From Thermoanaerobaculia bacterium (lineage in GTDB: Bacteria; Acidobacteriota; Thermoanaerobaculia; Gp7-AA8): a DNA stretch of 64,000 bases. The translations under genes were made by a program, and so were the position numbers. Below are positions 15,666-26,368 of this stretch, piece after piece. The stretch covers positions 62,001 through 126,000 of the forward strand of contig JADGNZ010000006.1 of NCBI GenBank assembly GCA_017883205.1, written 5' to 3'. How positions within the stretch are numbered: the stretch's first letter is position 1; every line of letters begins with the position of its first letter. Below the pieces are notes generated by a model that worked only from the letters and a program-made list of their open reading frames with translations, did not search any database and was not told the DNA's origin.

Positions 15666-18600
15666 ATGAGCAAGTACCGCACCGCGATACGCCTTTTGTT
15701 CATCGCTGTTCTCGCACTGCCGCTCTCCGCGTTCGCTGCGACCTACGACGTGAAAGCGTTGATCGACACCGATAACAGCCGGGCCACCGGTTGTTCGGTG
15801 TCGCTACCGGACGGGACGATCGTGAACGGATTCGACACGATCCTCACGACCTCGGTGACAGTCACAGGGACCACGGGAACGGTGACCGCGGTGACGCGGC
15901 AGACTTGCGTGGGAGGCTCCTTCAGCGGCCCGGTTCCGGTCGATAACGGATGGAACGTCGGTGTCTCACCGACCGGCGATCTACTGATCGAATCGCACCT
16001 CGGCCCGAACATTCTGACGATGCACAACGTCGGCACGCCTCGCTTCGTCTTCACGACGACCTCGGGGCCGCTGTCCGATACCCTTCTCCAGCCGAGCACC
16101 ACCGGCGGGGGAGACATCATCATGCCGCATGCCGCACGCGATCGTGCGGTTGCGATGCGTGCGTTGCGCACGATCGTTCTCGATGGTAATGGAAGCGACT
16201 GGGCGGGCGATGTGCCTCTGGCCCTCGGCACCGCCAACCAGCCCGCACTCCGGTTCATCAGCGTCAACGGCTACGCCGGGGCGAGCGACTTTTACTTCAA
16301 CTTTCAGATCCACACCAATCCGGCCGCGCCCACCGCGCACGATGACGTCTACGATCTGCCCACGCTGGGCGGAACATTGTCGGTGGCGACCCTCGGCGTT
16401 CTGAACAACGACGTACCGAACGGCCAGCCGATCACGGCAGTGCTGGTCGATAACCCCCAGCACGGTGCCTTGACGCTCAACCCGAACGGCGGATTCGTCT
16501 ACTCGAACGACGGAGCGCATGTAACGCAGGATCAGTTCCACTACTTCGCCAGCGGCAATCTCCCTTCGAACATCGCCACGGTCACGATCGACATGCCGGG
16601 CTCGAAGTACGTGTTCACCAGCCCCGATCACGTGTTCTTCACGTCGGGCGTACCGGGCACCTTCACCGTGACGGTTACGGGCAAGCCGACGCCGGCGCTC
16701 TCCGAGGATGGGGCGCTGCCGTCGGGAGTCACGTTTGTGGATAACGGCGACGGAACGGCAACGCTGTCCGGCACCCCCGGCCCGGGCACGACCGGCATCT
16801 ATTCGCTGGTCTTCCATGCCGAGAAGAACAAACCGCACCAGGCCGATCAGGCATTCACGCTGTTTGTCGGCTGCCCGACCGTGACGGTTACCAATCCCGC
16901 GCAGTCGTCCTTCCCGGCCGGCGTCCCCCTGTCGGTCACGTTCACGCAGAGCGGCGGCACCTCCCCGATCACCTGGTCGGAGACCGGCGCGCTGCCGCCG
17001 GGCCTGACCTTCAACCCATCCACGGGCGTTCTGAGCGGCACGCCGGGGCAGCCCGGCACGTTCCCGATCACGGTCAAAGCCACCGACACAAACGGCTGCA
17101 ACGGCACGGGCTCTGCGTACAACCTGACCATCACCTGCCCGAGCATCACCGTGACCAACCCGGCCACGACCACCGGCACGGTGAACATCGCCTTCAGCCA
17201 GACGTTCACACAGTCGGGCGGATTCGGCGCCACGACCTTCTCGCTCAACAGCGGAACGCTGCCCACCGGCTTGACGCTGGCTTCCAACGGCACGCTCTCG
17301 GGTACGCCGACGCAGACGGGATCGTTCCCGATCGTCGTCCGGGCTACCGACTCACACGGCTGCTTCAGTAACGGTCCGACGTATACGCTCGTCATCGGCT
17401 GCCAGGTCATCACCGTGACCAACCCGGCCACCAACACCGGCACGGTGAACATCGCCTTCAGCCAGACGTTCACGGCCGGCAATGCCATCGCCCCGGTGAC
17501 GTTCACGCTCAACAGCGGCACGCTGCCGGCCGGCATCACGCTCTCGAGCGCGGGCGTCCTCTCGGGCACGCCGACGCAGACCGGTTCGTTCCCGATCACC
17601 GTCAAGGCCACCGACAAGAACGGCTGCAGCGGCATCGGCGCGACCTACACGCTGACCATCGGCTGCCAGGTCATTACGGTCAACAACCCGGCCACGAACA
17701 GCGGCACGGTCAACGTCGCCTTCAGCCAGACGTTCACGGCCGGCAATGCCATCGCACCGGTGGCGTTCACTCTCAACAGCGGCACGCTGCCGGCGGGCAT
17801 CACCCTCGCCGCCAACGGCACGCTGTCCGGCACGCCGACGCAGACGGGCTCGTTCCCGATTACCGTCAAGGCTACCGACGCAAACGGCTGCACCGGCATC
17901 GGCGGGACCTACACGCTGACCATCGGCTGCCAGGTGATCACGGTCAACAACCCGGCCACGAACACGGGCACGGTCAACGTCGCCTTCAGCCAGACCTTCA
18001 CCGCGAGCAACGCAATCGGAGCAAAGACCTTCACCACGGCCAGCACGCTGCCGACAGGCATCACGCTGTCGACGGGCGGCGTTCTGTCCGGTACGCCGAC
18101 GCAGAGCGGCTCGTTCCCGATCGTTGTGCACGTCGTCGACGCCAACGGCTGCGCCGGCAACAGCGCGACCTACACGCTGACCATCAACTGTCAGGTGATC
18201 ACGGTCAACAACCCCGTGACCAATACTGGCACGGTCAACGTCGCCTTCAGCCAGACCTTCACCGCCAGCAACACCATCGGCGGGACGACGTTCACGACGG
18301 CCAGCACGCTGCCAACGGGCATCACGCTGTCGACCGGCGGCGTCCTGTCCGGCACGCCGACGCAGAGCGGCTCGTTCCCGATCGTGGTCCATGTGGTCGA
18401 CGCCAACGGCTGCGCCGGCAACGGCGCCACGTACACCCTGACCATCGGTTGCCAGGTCATCACGGTCACCAACCCGGGCACGAACACGGGCACCGTGAAC
18501 ACGGTATTCGGCCAGACCTTCACGGCCGGCAACACCATCGGCGCGGTGACGTTCTCGCTCAACAGCGGAACGCTGCCGGCCGGCCTCACGCTCTCGACGG

Positions 18601-21600
18601 GTGGTGTTCTCTCGGGCACGCCGACACAGACCGGTTCATTCCCGATCACGGTCAAGGCTACCGACGCGAACGGCTGCCCCGGGATCGGCGCGACCTACAC
18701 GCTCACCATCGGCTGCCAGGTCATCTCGGTTACAAACCCGTCGACAACCACCGGTACGGTCAACACGGCCTTCAGCCAGACCTTCACCGCCGGCAACACG
18801 GTGGGGACGGTGACGTTCACGACCGCCAGCACGCTTCCGGCTGGTCTCTCGCTCTCGACTGCCGGTGTTCTCTCGGGCACGCCGACGCAGACCGGCTCGT
18901 TCCCGATCGTAGTGACGGCCACCGACGGCAACGGCTGCTCGGGCTCGGGCTCGACGTACACCCTGGTCATCGGCTGCCAGACCATCACCGTCACCAAGCC
19001 GGCCAACAACACCGGCACCGTCAGCGCACCGTTCAGCGAGACCTTCACCTCGGGCAACACCATCGGCGCGGTGACGTACACGCTCAATAGCGGCACGCTT
19101 CCCGCGGGCCTTTCGCTCTCGACCGGCGGCATCCTCGGCGGCACGCCGACCCAGGCCGGCTCGTTCCCGATCACGGTCAAGGCTACCGACGCCAACGGCT
19201 GCTTCGGGATCAGCGCGACGTACACGATCAACATCGCCTGCCAGGTCATCACCGTGAATAACCCGGCCACCACGAGCAGCCCGGCCGGCACGCCTCTCTC
19301 CATTAACTTCACCCAGAGTGGCGCCATCGGCACAGCGACGTTCACGACATCGAGCACGCTTCCGACCGGTTTGACCCTCGACCCGAATGGAACGCTGCAC
19401 GGCACGCCGACCCAGGGCGGCCCGTTCCCGATCGTGGTCACGGTCACCGACTCGAACGGCTGCACCGGCACGAACCCCTCGTACACCCTGACGCTGACCT
19501 GTCCGACGATCACCGTCACCAACCCGGCCACGACCACCGGCACGGTGAACGTCGCCTTCAGCCAGACGTTCGGTCAATCAGGTGGAGTCGGGGCGACCAC
19601 GTTCTCGATCTTCAGCGGCACGCTGCCCACGGGCCTTTCGCTCTCGTCAGCGGGCCTGCTCTCCGGGACGCCGACCCAGACGGGCTCGTTCCCGCTGGTC
19701 ATCCGGGCCACCGACTCGAACGGCTGCACGGGCGACGGGGCGACCTACACGCTGGTCATCAGTTGCCAGGTCATCTCGGTGACCAACCCGGCCACGACCA
19801 CCGGCACGGTCAACACCCCCTTCAGCCAGACGTTCACCGCCGGCAACGCCATCGTCCCGGTGACGTTCAGCACGGCGTCGACGCTGCCTGCGGGTCTCTC
19901 ACTCTCGACAGGCGGAGTGCTGTCCGGTACGCCAACCCAGATCGGCTCGTTCCCGATCGTCGTCACCGCCACGGACGCCAACAGCTGCTCCGGAACGGGT
20001 GCGACGTACACGCTGGTGATCGGCTGCCAGACCATCTCGGTGACCAACCCGGTCAACAACGCCGGTACGGTGAGCGCGCCGTTCAGCGAGACCTTCACGG
20101 CCGGCAACACCATCGGCACGGTGACGTTCTCGCTCAATAGCGGCACGCTGCCGGCTGGTCTCTTGCTTTCGGCTGGCGGCGTTCTCTCCGGCACGCCGAC
20201 GCAGTCCGGTTCGTTCCCGATCACGGTCAAGGCTACGGACGCCAACGGCTGCTCCGGTGTTGGCGCGACGTATACGATCACCATCGCTTGCCAGACCATC
20301 ACCGTGACGAACCCCGCCAACAACACGGGCACAGTGAACGCGCCGTTCAGCGAGACCTTCACCTCGGGGAACACGATCGGCACGGTGACGTACACACTCA
20401 ATAGCGGTTCGCTCCCCGCGGGCCTCTCGCTCTCGACCGGCGGCCTCCTCGGCGGCACGCCGACCCAGGCCGGCTCGTTCCCGATCACCGTCAGAGCGAC
20501 TGACTCGAACGGTTGCTTCGGCGTGAGCGCGACCTACACGATCAGCATCGCCTGCCAGGTCATCACGGTGACCAACCCGGCCAACGCCACCGGCCCGGCC
20601 GGTACGCCGTTCAGCGAGACCTTCTCGCAGAGCGGCGCGGTCGGCTCCCCCTCGTTCACCCTCGGCAGCGGCACGCTGCCCACCGGCCTGACGCTCCACG
20701 CCGCCACGGGCATCCTCGACGGCACGCCGAGCCAGGGCGGCACGTTCCCGATCACGGTCACAGTTACCGACTCGAACGGCTGCACCGGCACCGGCCCGAC
20801 CTACACCCTCATCATCACCTGCCCGGTCATCACCGTCACGAATCCGGGCGTCAGCACCGGCACCGCCGGCACGGCCTTCAGCCAGACCTTCACGCAGTCG
20901 GGCGGTGTCGGCACGATCACCTGGTCGATCGCCAGCGGCACGCTGCCGACGATGGTCGATCCCAGCACGGCCAGCTCGTCCAACGGCCAGCTCCGTCCGC
21001 GGGCGGAGGTCGCGCCTACCGGACTGACGCTCAACTCCGCGACCGGCGTCCTCTCCGGTACCCCACACCAGGTGGGTACGTTCCCCATCGTCGTCCGCGC
21101 AACCGACGCCAACGGCTGCACCGGCGACGGCACGACCTACAACCTGGTCATCTCGTGCAACTCCATCAGCGTTACGAACCCCGGCGTGAACACCGGCACC
21201 GTCGACGCATCCTTCAGCCAGACCTTCACTGCCAGCGGCAACATCGGCGCGCTCAGCTGGAGCGAGACCGGCGCGCTTCCGTCCGGCATCACGCTCTCCG
21301 CGAGCGGCGTCCTCTCCGGTACGCCTACCGAGCCCGGGTCGTTCCCGATCACCGTCAAAGCTACGGACACGAACGGCTGCTTCGGTACCTCGAGCTACAC
21401 CCTGACGATCAACTGCCAGACCATCACCGTCACCAAACCGGTCGTCACGACGGGCACGGTCGACACGCCGTTCAGCCAGACCTTCACGCAGAGCGGCGTC
21501 GGCACGCACACGCCGGCGACGTTCACGCTCAACACCGGCTCGCTGCCGTCGGGTCTCACGCTCTCGACCGCGGGCGTGCTCTCCGGTACGCCTGGTCAGC

Positions 21601-24600
21601 CGGGCAGCTTCCCGATCACAGTCAAAGTCACGGACGTCAATGGGTGCTTCGGCGTCAGCACGACCTACACCCTCGTCATCGCTTGTCAGACCATCACCGT
21701 CACGAACCCGGCCACGACCACCGGCACCGTTGGCTCAGCGTTCAGCCAGACCTTCACACAGAGTGGGGTAGGCACACACACGCCGGCGACATTCACCACC
21801 GCCAGCACGCTCCCAACCGGCTTCTCGCTGTCGACCGCGGGCGTGTTGTCCGGCACGACCAACCAGCACGGCACATTCCCGATCGTCGTCACCGTAACGG
21901 ACGTGAACGGCTGTACGGGGACCGGCTCGACGTACAACCTGGTCATCAACTGCCAGACCATCACCGTCACCAACCCCGGCGTCAACACGGGCACGGTTGG
22001 CACGGTGTTCAGTCAGAACTTCACTCAGGGCGGATCGATTGGTGGATCGACGTTCTCCACCGCCAGCACGCTGCCGACGGGTCTCTCGCTCAGCGCCGCC
22101 GGCCTGCTCTCGGGCACGCCTCTCCAATCCGGCTCGTTCCCGATCGTCGTCACGGTCACCGACGGCAACGGCTGCACCGGCACGGGCGCGACGTACACGC
22201 TGGTCATCGCCTGCAACGTCATCAACGTGACGAATCCAGCCACGACGACCGGCACGGTCGACGCAGCGTTCAGCCAGACGTTCACGCAGACGGGCGGCAA
22301 CGGCACGATCACCTGGTCCAAGACCGGAGCGATTCCGGCCGGCATGACGTTCCACACCGCCACCGGCGTTCTCGATGGCCCGCCATCGGTTCCCGGAAGC
22401 TTCCCGTTCACGGTCACGGCAACGGACTCGAACGGCTGCCAGGGCACCGGCTCGACGTACACGCTGGTCATCGCCTGCCAGACCATTACGGTCAATCCTC
22501 CGGGCGTGGCCACCGGCACGGTCGACACGCCTTTCAGCCAGAACTTCACGCAGTCGGGCGTCGGCACGCACACGCCGGCCACCTTCACTCTCAACAGCGG
22601 CTCGCTGCCGTCGGGTCTCTCGCTCTCGACAGCCGGCGTTCTCTCCGGCACTCCGAGTGTCCCGGGCAGTTTCCCGATCACCGTTAAGGTCACCGACGCT
22701 AACGGTTGCACCGGCATCAGCGCGACCTACACGCTGGTCATCAACTGCCAGACCATTACCGTCACGAATCCGACGACGAGCACCGTGGTCTTCAACGGCG
22801 GATTCACGCCGGCGGGCAACTTCACCTTCACGCAGACCGGCGTCGGTACGCACACGCCGGCGGTCTTCACTCTCAACAGCGGCACGCTGCCGAATGGTGT
22901 CACGCTCTCTTCGGCGGGTGTGCTTTCCGGCCCGGCTACGCAGACCGGCACCTTCCCGATCACGGTCAAGGTGACGGACGCGAACGGCTGCACCGGCATC
23001 GGCGCGACGTACAACCTCGCCATCACCCCGAGCATCGGCGGCGACTCGTACAGCAACCTGGTCGACAACACCCAGGCGGTCGTCACGGGCGGCGCCACCG
23101 CAAGCCCGGGAACGCCGTTCGTCACGCTCACCGGCTCTGTCCTGGCGAATGACCTCCCGGCAGGCGGCGTCAGCGTTACAGCGGGCACGTTCCCCACGTC
23201 GGCGGGCGGCAGCGTGACCATCCTCTCCGACGGCACGTTTATCTATACGCCGAAGGCCAATCCGGGAGCCGCCGCGACCACCACAGATTCGTTCACCTAC
23301 ACCGGCACCAGCAACACCGGCGCTACGGCCACACCGACGAGCGCAACCGGTACGGTCACCCTGACGCTCGCCGGCCGCGTCTGGTACGTGAAGAACAACG
23401 GCGGCGGAACGAACGGTCAGTCGCAGTCGCCGTTCACCACGCTCGCCGCGGCCGCCGCGGCATCGACCGCCAACGACATCATCTTCGTCTACAACGGCGA
23501 CGGCTCGAACAGCGGCCAGAACGCCGGCATCGCGCTCAAGAACGGGCAGCAGCTCCTCGGCGAGATCAACGGTCTGACGGTCAACGCCCAGACGCTCGTG
23601 ACGGCCGGCGGCAGCAGGCCGACCATCGGCAACGCCGGCGGCGCCGGCGTCACCGTCGCGGCCAGCACGGCCAACGGTGACCGTACCGGCATCTTCATCA
23701 AGGGGCTTTCCATTGCAGGAACCACGAACGCCGTCGATATCAGCTCCGCCAACGCCCAGACGCTCACGGCAACGGTCGACAACGTCAACATCACGGGCGC
23801 GACGGCCAACAACGGCATCAAGATCGCCGCTGCGGGCACTCTGACCTCCACCGTGACCGTGCAGAACAGCACGGTAGTCTCAGCTGGTCAGAACGGCATC
23901 GACGCGCAGCAGACGACGGCCGGCAACCTGGTGCTCAGCATCAACAACAACAACATCACCGCCACGGGGACGGGCATCAACGTGGTTGGCACTGGCAGCA
24001 CCAGCACCACGATCACCAACTTCGCCAGCAACACCGTCACTGGAATCACCGGTGGCAGTGGTATCACCGTCACGGGCGCGACCTTCGACGCGACGCCTGG
24101 CGGCACCTTCCAGACCGTCTCCGGAGGGACCACGGCCATCGGCTCGGCAGGCAATGGTGTCGGCACGAACGGTATGGTGCTGACCAACGTGGCCGGTGAT
24201 CTGAGCTTCACCGACCTCGACATCGTCACCAGCAGCGGCACGGGACTCTTCGCCAGCGGTACGACCCCCTACACCGGTTCGGCCGGCTTCCAGATTACGA
24301 TCACCAGCAGCGGCGCCGGCTCGGTCGACGCTACCAACGGCCCGGCCGTTGACCTGAATACGGTCACCGCGAACCTGCCGTGGGGCACGATCAAGAGCAC
24401 CAACAGCGCCTCGACCGGTGTTTCTCTCGTTACCGTGCCAGGCACCTTCACGACCACCGGCGCATCGAGCTCGATCACGAACGCCACCAGCACGGACTTC
24501 AACATCAGCGGAAGCAATGCCACCGTGACCTATGACGGCACGATTACCGATGCCTCCGGCCGCGCGGTTGCCATCGCCAGCACGACAGGCGGAACGAAGA

Positions 24601-26180
24601 CGTTCAGCGGCGCCATCACGAACAACGGCGGCACTGGTATCTCGCTGACGAGCAACCCCGGCGCGACCATCAACTTCTCCGGCAACCTGACTCTCTCGAC
24701 CGGTTCGAGCACCGCTTTCAATGCGACAGGCGGCGGCACTGTGACGGCTACGAATACCTCCAGCACGGCGGTGAGCACGACCGGAACAACGATCAACATT
24801 GTCAACACCACGATCGGTGCGGGAGGCGTGAAGTTCCTGAGCGTCAGTGCCAATGGCGCGGCCAACGGCATCGTCCTCAACACCACCGGATCGGGTCCGT
24901 TCACCGTCATCGGCGACGGTGGCGGTTCCAACAATGGCTCAGGCGGTACGATTCAAGCCACCACCGCCGAGGGCATCCTGCTGACCAGCGCGTCGAACGT
25001 CAGCCTTGGCTACATGAACATCACCAACCCGGGCACCGACGGTATCGGCGCCACCGGCGTCAACGGATTGACGATCAATCGCTGCAACCTCTCCGACAAC
25101 GCAGGGAACACTACCACCGACGATGGCCTGAGCCTGAGCAACACCAGCGGTGTTCTCGCCATCACGAACACATCGATCACCGCGGCGCGGCATCAGGGCA
25201 TCACGATCGACAACAACAACACGAACATGACCAGCATGACCATCACCGGTTCGTCGGTCACCAATACCCCCGGCGGCGACGGCATCCTGATCCAGATGCG
25301 CGGCACGTCGGTGATGACCACCGGGACCATCGGCGGCGCCGCTGCGCTTACCAATACGATCTCGGGCAACTCAGCGACCGGTTTGCAGGTCAACAACATC
25401 GATACGGGCAGCATCACCGCGCTTACGGTGCTGAACAACACCTTCACCAACAACAACGGCCAGATTGATCTCGATATATCGCCGAGCGGGGCCAGCTTAA
25501 CTGCCACCGTTCAGAGCAATACGCTCACTGGGTCCCATACCAACGCGATCAACGCCGTCACGGCCACTACGTGCAACGGTTGCTCGATGACCCTGACGTT
25601 CCGTAACAACAACATCGGCACCGCCGGTGTGAATGACTCCGGCTCCGCGATCGGCAACGGTATTCGAATCGCCAACGGCGGCGCGACGACCAACCTCACG
25701 ATCGATGGCAACATCATTCGCGAGGTACCCAACGGCCGGGGTATCGATATCGAAGCTCAGGCGTACGCTGTGAACAACAACGAGAAGGTGAAGATCATCA
25801 ACAATCAGATCATCAGGCCGAGCGGCACGAACCAGAACATCGGTTGCGGCGCCAACGTCCCATGCCCGTCGGCCTCGATCTTTATCCTCTCCGACAGCAA
25901 TGGTCTCGGCGGATTCGACAAGATCTGCTCGGCGGTCAGCGGCAACACCGCCTACGACCCGACGAGCTGGCCGGCCGGTGGCGAGGCGGCCTTCTACTTC
26001 GCCCGCCGTACCAGCGTAAACAACACCCTGCAGCTCGAGGGAACGCAGGCGAATGCGAAGGCTCAGATCCTGGCCACGAATACGGTGACGAACTTTACCG
26101 CCGCGGATGTCATCGATGAAGGCACGTCCGGGAATGTGGCGATCGTCGCGGCAGGTACCTGCGGCGGCTTCCCCCCTTGA
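15666..26180 (+). CDS. Giant secreted He_PIG-repeat surface protein (about 3504 aa)
   Basis: The start is the ATG giving MSKYRTAIRLLFIAVLALPL, preceded by AAGGAAA and followed by a Sec signal peptide ending near AFAA. Domains: a unique N-terminal region (about 25-220), a cadherin-like segment (about 222-312, GGTLSVATLGVLNNDVPNGQ), then 24 putative-Ig (He_PIG) repeats of about 87 aa (about 314-2453), a second cadherin-like segment (about 2459-2568), and a serine/threonine/asparagine-rich beta-helix-like C-terminus (about 2570-3504). Repeats 1-23 have one cysteine at the start (CQTITVTNPA) and one near the end (NGC), which suggests disulfide staples outside the cytoplasm. One repeat holds a 23-residue insertion. 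No LPXTG or autotransporter barrel is visible. The likely role is adhesion or cell-surface structure; the substrate is unknown. Followed by a strong terminator and tail-collar genes. Confidence 0.92.
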   Translation: MSKYRTAIRLLFIAVLALPLSAFAATYDVKALIDTDNSRATGCSVSLPDGTIVNGFDTILTTSVTVTGTTGTVTAVTRQTCVGGSFSGPVPVDNGWNVGVSPTGDLLIESHLGPNILTMHNVGTPRFVFTTTSGPLSDTLLQPSTTGGGDIIMPHAARDRAVAMRALRTIVLDGNGSDWAGDVPLALGTANQPALRFISVNGYAGASDFYFNFQIHTNPAAPTAHDDVYDLPTLGGTLSVATLGVLNNDVPNGQPITAVLVDNPQHGALTLNPNGGFVYSNDGAHVTQDQFHYFASGNLPSNIATVTIDMPGSKYVFTSPDHVFFTSGVPGTFTVTVTGKPTPALSEDGALPSGVTFVDNGDGTATLSGTPGPGTTGIYSLVFHAEKNKPHQADQAFTLFVGCPTVTVTNPAQSSFPAGVPLSVTFTQSGGTSPITWSETGALPPGLTFNPSTGVLSGTPGQPGTFPITVKATDTNGCNGTGSAYNLTITCPSITVTNPATTTGTVNIAFSQTFTQSGGFGATTFSLNSGTLPTGLTLASNGTLSGTPTQTGSFPIVVRATDSHGCFSNGPTYTLVIGCQVITVTNPATNTGTVNIAFSQTFTAGNAIAPVTFTLNSGTLPAGITLSSAGVLSGTPTQTGSFPITVKATDKNGCSGIGATYTLTIGCQVITVNNPATNSGTVNVAFSQTFTAGNAIAPVAFTLNSGTLPAGITLAANGTLSGTPTQTGSFPITVKATDANGCTGIGGTYTLTIGCQVITVNNPATNTGTVNVAFSQTFTASNAIGAKTFTTASTLPTGITLSTGGVLSGTPTQSGSFPIVVHVVDANGCAGNSATYTLTINCQVITVNNPVTNTGTVNVAFSQTFTASNTIGGTTFTTASTLPTGITLSTGGVLSGTPTQSGSFPIVVHVVDANGCAGNGATYTLTIGCQVITVTNPGTNTGTVNTVFGQTFTAGNTIGAVTFSLNSGTLPAGLTLSTGGVLSGTPTQTGSFPITVKATDANGCPGIGATYTLTIGCQVISVTNPSTTTGTVNTAFSQTFTAGNTVGTVTFTTASTLPAGLSLSTAGVLSGTPTQTGSFPIVVTATDGNGCSGSGSTYTLVIGCQTITVTKPANNTGTVSAPFSETFTSGNTIGAVTYTLNSGTLPAGLSLSTGGILGGTPTQAGSFPITVKATDANGCFGISATYTINIACQVITVNNPATTSSPAGTPLSINFTQSGAIGTATFTTSSTLPTGLTLDPNGTLHGTPTQGGPFPIVVTVTDSNGCTGTNPSYTLTLTCPTITVTNPATTTGTVNVAFSQTFGQSGGVGATTFSIFSGTLPTGLSLSSAGLLSGTPTQTGSFPLVIRATDSNGCTGDGATYTLVISCQVISVTNPATTTGTVNTPFSQTFTAGNAIVPVTFSTASTLPAGLSLSTGGVLSGTPTQIGSFPIVVTATDANSCSGTGATYTLVIGCQTISVTNPVNNAGTVSAPFSETFTAGNTIGTVTFSLNSGTLPAGLLLSAGGVLSGTPTQSGSFPITVKATDANGCSGVGATYTITIACQTITVTNPANNTGTVNAPFSETFTSGNTIGTVTYTLNSGSLPAGLSLSTGGLLGGTPTQAGSFPITVRATDSNGCFGVSATYTISIACQVITVTNPANATGPAGTPFSETFSQSGAVGSPSFTLGSGTLPTGLTLHAATGILDGTPSQGGTFPITVTVTDSNGCTGTGPTYTLIITCPVITVTNPGVSTGTAGTAFSQTFTQSGGVGTITWSIASGTLPTMVDPSTASSSNGQLRPRAEVAPTGLTLNSATGVLSGTPHQVGTFPIVVRATDANGCTGDGTTYNLVISCNSISVTNPGVNTGTVDASFSQTFTASGNIGALSWSETGALPSGITLSASGVLSGTPTEPGSFPITVKATDTNGCFGTSSYTLTINCQTITVTKPVVTTGTVDTPFSQTFTQSGVGTHTPATFTLNTGSLPSGLTLSTAGVLSGTPGQPGSFPITVKVTDVNGCFGVSTTYTLVIACQTITVTNPATTTGTVGSAFSQTFTQSGVGTHTPATFTTASTLPTGFSLSTAGVLSGTTNQHGTFPIVVTVTDVNGCTGTGSTYNLVINCQTITVTNPGVNTGTVGTVFSQNFTQGGSIGGSTFSTASTLPTGLSLSAAGLLSGTPLQSGSFPIVVTVTDGNGCTGTGATYTLVIACNVINVTNPATTTGTVDAAFSQTFTQTGGNGTITWSKTGAIPAGMTFHTATGVLDGPPSVPGSFPFTVTATDSNGCQGTGSTYTLVIACQTITVNPPGVATGTVDTPFSQNFTQSGVGTHTPATFTLNSGSLPSGLSLSTAGVLSGTPSVPGSFPITVKVTDANGCTGISATYTLVINCQTITVTNPTTSTVVFNGGFTPAGNFTFTQTGVGTHTPAVFTLNSGTLPNGVTLSSAGVLSGPATQTGTFPITVKVTDANGCTGIGATYNLAITPSIGGDSYSNLVDNTQAVVTGGATASPGTPFVTLTGSVLANDLPAGGVSVTAGTFPTSAGGSVTILSDGTFIYTPKANPGAAATTTDSFTYTGTSNTGATATPTSATGTVTLTLAGRVWYVKNNGGGTNGQSQSPFTTLAAAAAASTANDIIFVYNGDGSNSGQNAGIALKNGQQLLGEINGLTVNAQTLVTAGGSRPTIGNAGGAGVTVAASTANGDRTGIFIKGLSIAGTTNAVDISSANAQTLTATVDNVNITGATANNGIKIAAAGTLTSTVTVQNSTVVSAGQNGIDAQQTTAGNLVLSINNNNITATGTGINVVGTGSTSTTITNFASNTVTGITGGSGITVTGATFDATPGGTFQTVSGGTTAIGSAGNGVGTNGMVLTNVAGDLSFTDLDIVTSSGTGLFASGTTPYTGSAGFQITITSSGAGSVDATNGPAVDLNTVTANLPWGTIKSTNSASTGVSLVTVPGTFTTTGASSSITNATSTDFNISGSNATVTYDGTITDASGRAVAIASTTGGTKTFSGAITNNGGTGISLTSNPGATINFSGNLTLSTGSSTAFNATGGGTVTATNTSSTAVSTTGTTINIVNTTIGAGGVKFLSVSANGAANGIVLNTTGSGPFTVIGDGGGSNNGSGGTIQATTAEGILLTSASNVSLGYMNITNPGTDGIGATGVNGLTINRCNLSDNAGNTTTDDGLSLSNTSGVLAITNTSITAARHQGITIDNNNTNMTSMTITGSSVTNTPGGDGILIQMRGTSVMTTGTIGGAAALTNTISGNSATGLQVNNIDTGSITALTVLNNTFTNNNGQIDLDISPSGASLTATVQSNTLTGSHTNAINAVTATTCNGCSMTLTFRNNNIGTAGVNDSGSAIGNGIRIANGGATTNLTIDGNIIREVPNGRGIDIEAQAYAVNNNEKVKIINNQIIRPSGTNQNIGCGANVPCPSASIFILSDSNGLGGFDKICSAVSGNTAYDPTSWPAGGEAAFYFARRTSVNNTLQLEGTQANAKAQILATNTVTNFTAADVIDEGTSGNVAIVAAGTCGGFPP

Positions 26181-26200
26181 TCAGAGATTCTTTCCTTAAT

Positions 26201-26242
26201 GAGGTTCCCGCCCGGCGGCGGGAACCTCAATGAGACATTTTT
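26201..26242 (+). terminator. Rho-independent terminator after the first giant gene
   Basis: A perfect 12-bp stem (GAGGTTCCCGCC / GGCGGGAACCTC) with a CGGC loop, followed by AATGAGACATTTTT. It separates the giant gene from the tail-collar genes, which therefore need their own promoter; TTGACT (26241) and TAGAAT (26268) are candidate boxes, but their 21-nt spacing is long. Confidence 0.85.
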
Positions 26243-26368
26243 GACTCCTAAGAGTCGCTCCGTCTGCTAGAATCCGCCTCCGGTCCAGTCATCCCGTATT
26301 CCAAGTGGCGCGTCACGGCAGCGCGCAGTCTTCGTCCAGTCCAAACGACAACGAGCTAGGAGGTAGAA

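Noticed and set aside
18449-22687. Long open frames on both strands inside the giant repeat genes (for example 19899-21509 minus, 20513-22687 plus)
   Set aside because: They arise from the repeated GC-rich codons of the He_PIG repeats, have compositions rich in Arg/His and lack starts with ribosome sites.
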